From an uncultured Eubacteriales bacterium (GTDB lineage Bacteria; Bacillota; Clostridia; Oscillospirales; Acutalibacteraceae), in the NCBI GenBank assembly GCA_934675165.1, contig CAKUPP010000035.1:1-7973 (forward strand): a stretch of DNA of 7,973 nucleotides, written 5' to 3'. Positions 4,602 to 7,973 of the stretch are shown in pieces. The notes under the pieces were generated by a model, which worked only from the letters and a program-made list of their open reading frames with translations, was not told where the DNA came from and made no database searches. How positions within the stretch are numbered: position 1 is the stretch's first letter; every line of letters begins with the position of its first letter. Both the position numbers and the translations under genes were made by a program.

Positions 4602-6392
4602 ATGAGATTTAAATCAATTGTGGGTCTTACAAAAGGTAAACGCAGTGATGCTATAAAATTACAAAATGCTTTTAAAAATATTGCAGACGCTAGTGATAGG
4701 TACGATAGTCCAAAGGATCTTGCTAAAATGTTGTCAAATGACAGTGTAATAAAGGAATACAATTTAAAAAACAATAAACCAGGAAAAAAATTTTCGGTTG
4801 CAGGAATATCTATAACTGCTTTTATAGAGTGCCTTAAAAAATTTGGTGAAAAATCTCTTGCTGAAAATGAATATGACAAAATATGTAATAATTTTCTTGT
4901 GAATTCTGCGGATTTTGTGAATCTTGTGAATAAAGGTGATTGCGTTTCTGAAAAAGTAGTTGAATCTATTGCTAAGGAGATGTCTAAGAATTTTGAGTTG
5001 GCAGACGAGGGTAAAGGAGATTTTAATAATCAGTTGGTAAATTTAGTCAATAATGCATATGATGAATATGATAAGTCTATTGCAAAAGGAGTAAAAGGCC
5101 GGTCTACGTGGGTAAGTAGTGTTTTATCAGATGTAAATGCATGCAAAGGTGTTGCTGCGCTACTTATTAAAATATATGATTTATGGGTAAAAAAGGATAA
5201 TAATTCTCCAGATTCAGAAAAAGAGTCAACCGAGAAAAATTCCGTGAGTAATGAAAATATTCCAAAAACATTAGAATACAATGTAAAAGATAGTGATATA
5301 GATTACGGAATCTTTAATTCGAAAACTAAAATTTCAGGAAATTTATATCCAGATGGTGGTTTCCCAAAGATTACAGATATAAGACAAGGGTATACAGACT
5401 TAGATTGTTATTTTTTATCTGTTGTGGCAGGGTTGGTGAATAAAAAACCAGAATATATTTTAAGGTGTTTTCCAGAATATTGTGAAGAGGACAAACCATG
5501 TAATTTATCTAATTTTATGCAGGCTAAAGTAGTTAAAGTGAGGTTCTTCGATAGTAATAAGCAGGCGGTCAATATTATTGTGGATAAAACTGCTCTTCGT
5601 AATAAGGGAGCAGCATGGGTGCGTTTGCTTGAAAAAGCATTTGCAGTGTATGTGACTAAGGTGAAAAAAATTAGTAATTCACCTGAGAAAGGTAAAAATC
5701 ATAAAAAGATATATTCAAGGATAATTGATGGTATTTATGATGTAAATACGCAAACTGTTATGCGAGCTATAACAGGGAGTGAACAGTATGATTCGGAGTC
5801 GTTATCAAAAAGCGAAAATAAAAAATTTTCCAAAGAATATTCTCCAGAGGCAAGTGGTCTATATACGAAGATAAAAGCTGCCTTAGATGCAAACAATGTG
5901 GTTACTACAGGTACAAGGCGTGATTCTTTTAATTTTTATAAAAAAGGGCTCTTTCTTCAACATGAATATACAGTTACAGGGGTTAAAGAAGAAGATGGTA
6001 TTTTTTATATAATTGTTAGAAACCCTTATGCAAATCGTTCTAGAAGATATAAAAAAGATTCGAAAGGTAAATATCATAGCGAGGCTTATATCTCCGAAGA
6101 AAAAAGTAAACGAGGCGTATCAGAAATAGAACTCAATGATTTTTGTAATTATTTTGAAGATGTTGAGATATTTGACGTGAAAGACATTAAGGGCTTAAAA
6201 TCTTCAGAAACTTCAACAACACAGAATGAAGTAATGTTTGATTCTCGAAAAAAAACAAGTCTTCCAAAAATTTCGAAAAATCGAAAAATTCCAGGTCCAC
6301 CAAAAACTCCAAAGCCTGTAAATGCGATAAAAGCTCCGCCTCCTCCAAAAATTCCAGTGCCTCCGATGGATTCAAAAGTGCCTAAATCTTAA
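4602..6392 (+). CDS. Calpain-like (C2 family) cysteine protease with proline-rich tail
   Basis: This 596-residue protein has a calpain-like protease domain at about 250-530. C269 lies in DCYFLSVVAGL, preceded by QGYTDL with the likely oxyanion Gln (Q262). H454 lies in QHEYTV and N474 in VRNPYA, so all three catalytic residues are present in the expected order and spacing. Other calpain-like marks are VKVRFFD, WVRLLEKAFA, the Y-x-x-I-x-x-G then A-x-T-G stretch at 370-392, and NDFCNYFEDV before the domain ends. Residues 1-200 are a helical region I do not recognise, joined by a polar Ser/Glu/Asn linker (200-225). The tail (555-596) is basic and proline-rich with PPPP. There is no signal peptide or membrane helix, so export would need a dedicated system. 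ATG 4602 is chosen from GGGTGG (4591-4596). The GTG at 4593 lies inside that RBS. A toxin or effector role is inference. Confidence 0.8.
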   Translation: MRFKSIVGLTKGKRSDAIKLQNAFKNIADASDRYDSPKDLAKMLSNDSVIKEYNLKNNKPGKKFSVAGISITAFIECLKKFGEKSLAENEYDKICNNFLVNSADFVNLVNKGDCVSEKVVESIAKEMSKNFELADEGKGDFNNQLVNLVNNAYDEYDKSIAKGVKGRSTWVSSVLSDVNACKGVAALLIKIYDLWVKKDNNSPDSEKESTEKNSVSNENIPKTLEYNVKDSDIDYGIFNSKTKISGNLYPDGGFPKITDIRQGYTDLDCYFLSVVAGLVNKKPEYILRCFPEYCEEDKPCNLSNFMQAKVVKVRFFDSNKQAVNIIVDKTALRNKGAAWVRLLEKAFAVYVTKVKKISNSPEKGKNHKKIYSRIIDGIYDVNTQTVMRAITGSEQYDSESLSKSENKKFSKEYSPEASGLYTKIKAALDANNVVTTGTRRDSFNFYKKGLFLQHEYTVTGVKEEDGIFYIIVRNPYANRSRRYKKDSKGKYHSEAYISEEKSKRGVSEIELNDFCNYFEDVEIFDVKDIKGLKSSETSTTQNEVMFDSRKKTSLPKISKNRKIPGPPKTPKPVNAIKAPPPPKIPVPPMDSKVPKS

Positions 6393-6397
6393 ATGCT

Positions 6398-6525
6398 ACC
6401 ATATTCTAATAATTCTTAAGTTTACAATAGAATTAAAAATTTATAGTGATAAAAGTAGAATTAAAATTAAATAAATTTGTAATTTTATATATTGATTTTG
6501 ATTTGTAAACATGTTAGAATATGGT
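6398..6525. repeat. 12-bp inverted repeat flanking the calpain/tRNA-Ser gap
   Basis: ACCATATTCTAA (6398-6409) and TTAGAATATGGT (6514-6525) are exact reverse complements 104 bp apart. The left copy starts 5 bp after the calpain-like stop, and the right copy contains the -10 box of the tRNA-Ser promoter. The DNA between is A/T-rich and holds two copies of TAGAATTAAAA and no gene. Confidence 0.6.
6492..6520 (+). promoter_or_regulatory. tRNA-Ser promoter
   Basis: TTGATT (6492-6497), 17 bp, then TAGAAT (6515-6520), with TGT just before it as an extended -10. The expected start is near 6527, ten bases before the mature tRNA. Confidence 0.75.
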
Positions 6526-6536
6526 CAGATCCGTTC

Positions 6537-6629
6537 GGAGAGGTGTCCGAGCTGGCTTAAGGAGCACGATTGGAAATCGTGTAAGTCGTTAAAGCGGCTT
6601 CGGGGGTTCGAATCCCCCTCTCTCCGCCA
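6537..6629 (+). tRNA. tRNA-Ser (anticodon GGA)
   Basis: Acceptor GGAGAGG pairs with TCTCTCC (G-U at the seventh pair), followed by discriminator G and encoded CCA (6627-6629). The anticodon stem CACGA/TCGTG encloses TTGGAAA, giving GGA and reading UCU/UCC. The long variable arm and the T arm GGGGG-TTCGAAT-CCCCC are those of a class II serine tRNA. It has its own promoter and terminator, so it is a single-gene transcript. Confidence 0.96.
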
Positions 6630-6665
6630 TACCAATACAGAAGTCTGGATACAATGTAAGTTTAA

Positions 6666-6713
6666 TGTAACGATTACTTTCTCGATTTTAAAAGTAATCG
6701 TTACAATTTTTTA
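6666..6713 (+). terminator. Rho-independent terminator of tRNA-Ser
   Basis: TGTAACGATTACTTT (6666-6680) and AAAGTAATCGTTACA (6691-6705) form a perfect 15-bp stem around a 10-nt loop, followed by a run of six Ts. On the minus strand there is no comparable T run beyond the stem. Confidence 0.85.
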
Positions 6714-6744
6714 ATTTTATTCATTTTTATTTTCTCTACTGAGG

Positions 6745-6773
6745 TTCATAAATTTTTAATGTTATGGTATAAT
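6745..6773 (+). promoter_or_regulatory. Promoter of the AAA-ATPase-like gene
   Basis: TTCATA (6745-6750), 17 bp, then a perfect TATAAT (6768-6773) preceded by TGG as an extended -10. The transcript would carry a leader of about 100 nt before the start codon. Confidence 0.7.
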
Positions 6774-6797
6774 GAATAATGAAAGTCTCAATTCTCG

Positions 6798-6855
6798 ATT
6801 GTTACAAAAACCAAAGATTTTTAACAATGACGAAAGTCTTGTTGCTTAGTAACAA
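6798..6855 (+). promoter_or_regulatory. Leader with alternative hairpins before the AAA-ATPase-like gene
   Basis: ATTGTTA (6798-6804) pairs with TAACAAT (6822-6828), and TTGTTGC (6839-6845) pairs with GTAACAA (6849-6855) around TTA. The outer pieces TTGTTAC (6799-6805) and GTAACAA (6849-6855) also match perfectly, so the folds exclude one another. GAAAGTCT occurs twice (6781-6788 and 6832-6839). No U tract is present, so any control would act on translation or RNA stability. Confidence 0.3.
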
Positions 6856-6879
6856 CAATATAAACTTTAAGGCGGTGAC

Positions 6880-7973
6880 ATGTCCATGTCGTATTTTTTA
6901 AATAGTATTACACCCGTAAATCAGTTTACCAAAACTACAAAAGAAAAGTACTTTGTAGATAAATCGGAATTGATAGAAAAAATGAATGAGTTAGTTGGTA
7001 CAGCATCTCAGTACGTTTGCATAACAAGACCACGCCGTTTTGGTAAGACAATAAATGCTATGATGCTTGCGTGCTATTATTCAAAAAATGCTGATTTTAA
7101 AAAACTCTTTGATGGACTTGAAATCAGTAAAAGTGAGTCATATTTGGAACATTTAAATAAACATAATGTGATATATATGACTATGAATGAGCTCCCTAAA
7201 CCCAATTGCTCATACGAAGAATTTATTGATGGTTATATAAAAGATTTAGTTGAAGATGTGGTTAATTTGTATCCCAACGTTAAAATAGATAAATCAAAAT
7301 ATTTGCCAAAAATATTTTCACAAGTCTACAACGAAACCAATGAAAGCTTCATTTTCATAATAGACGAATGGGATTATATTTTTAATAACAATTTATTCTC
7401 AGAAAAAGATAGGGAAAATTTTTTACAATTTTTAAAGGATTTATTAAAAGATAAACCTTATGTTGAACTTGCATATATGACGGGGGTTTTGCCCATTGCT
7501 AAATATTCATCAGGATCTGCACTTAACATGTTCAAAGAATATAATATTTTAAATGATAAAAAATATAATAAATATTTTGGTTTTACGTTTGGTGAGACTA
7601 AAAAGCTGTGTGCAAAACAAGATAAAATAACTTTCGAAGAACTAAAAGATTGGTATAATGGATATAAAACTTATACAGGAGATAATATATTTAATCCCCG
7701 ATCTGTTGTTTATGCTCTTGCCGATGGTGTATGCCAAAGTTACTGGACTAACACAGGTCCGATGGACGAAATTAGTTATTATATTGAAAATAACGTCGAA
7801 GAAGTAAGAAACGATATAGTTCAAATGGTATCAGGAATACCTGTAAATATTCATTTAGAAGGGTATGGTGCAGAGCAAATAAATTTAAATACTCGTGAGG
7901 AAATACTTTCTGCAATGACAGTTTACGGATTTTTAAGCTATTACGATGAAACTCTCACTATTCCTAATAAAGA
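6880..7973 (+). CDS. AAA-ATPase-like / PDDEXK-family protein (partial, runs off right edge)
   Basis: The frame is open from ATG 6880 to the window end, giving 364 residues with no stop. It matches the AAA-ATPase_like family (PF09820), whose members usually run to 500 or more residues and end in a PD-(D/E)XK nuclease-like domain (PF08011) that would lie beyond this window. Visible marks are FVDKSELI near residue 30, the Walker A-like RPRRFGKT (50-57), Walker B FIIDEWD (159-165; the family usually has DEYD), MTGVLPIAKYSSGSALNMF (200-218), WYNGYK (258-263), NPRSVVYAL (272-280, where NPWSV is common) and YWTNTG (288-293). These genes are numerous in gut Bacillota and Bacteroidota genomes, and their role is not established. 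A second ATG (6886) is possible. AAGGCGGTG (6869-6877) could serve either one. The gene has its own promoter and is separate from the tRNA-Ser unit. Confidence 0.88.
   Translation, partial: MSMSYFLNSITPVNQFTKTTKEKYFVDKSELIEKMNELVGTASQYVCITRPRRFGKTINAMMLACYYSKNADFKKLFDGLEISKSESYLEHLNKHNVIYMTMNELPKPNCSYEEFIDGYIKDLVEDVVNLYPNVKIDKSKYLPKIFSQVYNETNESFIFIIDEWDYIFNNNLFSEKDRENFLQFLKDLLKDKPYVELAYMTGVLPIAKYSSGSALNMFKEYNILNDKKYNKYFGFTFGETKKLCAKQDKITFEELKDWYNGYKTYTGDNIFNPRSVVYALADGVCQSYWTNTGPMDEISYYIENNVEEVRNDIVQMVSGIPVNIHLEGYGAEQINLNTREEILSAMTVYGFLSYYDETLTIPNK

Noticed and set aside
6410..6491. Possible terminator for the calpain-like gene
   Set aside because: Only a 6-bp AATTCT/AGAATT stem with no G/C pairs beyond the middle is present, which is too weak to call in A/T-rich DNA.
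6511..6714. 67-codon plus-strand ORF across tRNA-Ser
   Set aside because: It is a reading of the tRNA gene, its promoter and its terminator, not a protein.

Overview
The window is AT-rich DNA, about one third G+C by eye. It carries bacterial tRNA genes with encoded CCA ends, GGAGG-type ribosome binding sites and sigma70-like promoters, several with an extended -10 (TGn). Gene content (a DUF4280 PAAR-like protein, a CrtO-type acyltransferase-like protein, an AAA-ATPase-like/PDDEXK-family protein and a radical SAM peptide maturase) suggests a low-GC Bacillota, probably host- or gut-associated. A member with an outer membrane, such as a Negativicute, is possible, but the sequence does not settle the class.

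Layout. Positions 1-201 hold the end of a coiled-coil protein with a C-terminal membrane anchor, closed by a terminator at 279-326. A TA dinucleotide tract and a TTGACA promoter then lead into a small modified-peptide (RiPP) locus at 506-2166. This locus has a short ORF region split by an in-frame stop, a radical SAM/SPASM enzyme (679-2019), and a 39-residue Cys-rich peptide with its own RBS (2047-2166) that is the likely substrate. The peptide gene is too short for routine gene calling. A G/C-rich hairpin at 2288-2306 probably ends this unit.

On the minus strand, a PAAR-like DUF4280 gene (3122-2733) runs into tRNA-Arg(ACG) 9 nt later, then tRNA-Leu(GAG), and ends at a minus-strand terminator (2353-2391). 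The 280-bp gap at 3123-3402 is extremely A/T-rich and carries apparent divergent promoters. To its right, a plus-strand set encodes a single-pass membrane protein (3403-3870), a CrtO-type acyltransferase-like membrane protein (3996-4490) and a 596-residue protein with a calpain-like (C2) cysteine protease domain, an apparently complete Cys/His/Asn triad and a proline-rich tail (4602-6392). tRNA-Ser(GGA) with its promoter and a strong terminator follows.

The right end (6880 to the edge) is an AAA-ATPase-like protein cut off by the window, preceded by a promoter and a leader with competing hairpins.

The two most interesting parts are the minimal radical SAM/Cys-rich peptide locus and the calpain-like protein lying divergent from a PAAR-like gene. 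The second arrangement suggests, without proving, a secreted effector and a delivery component.
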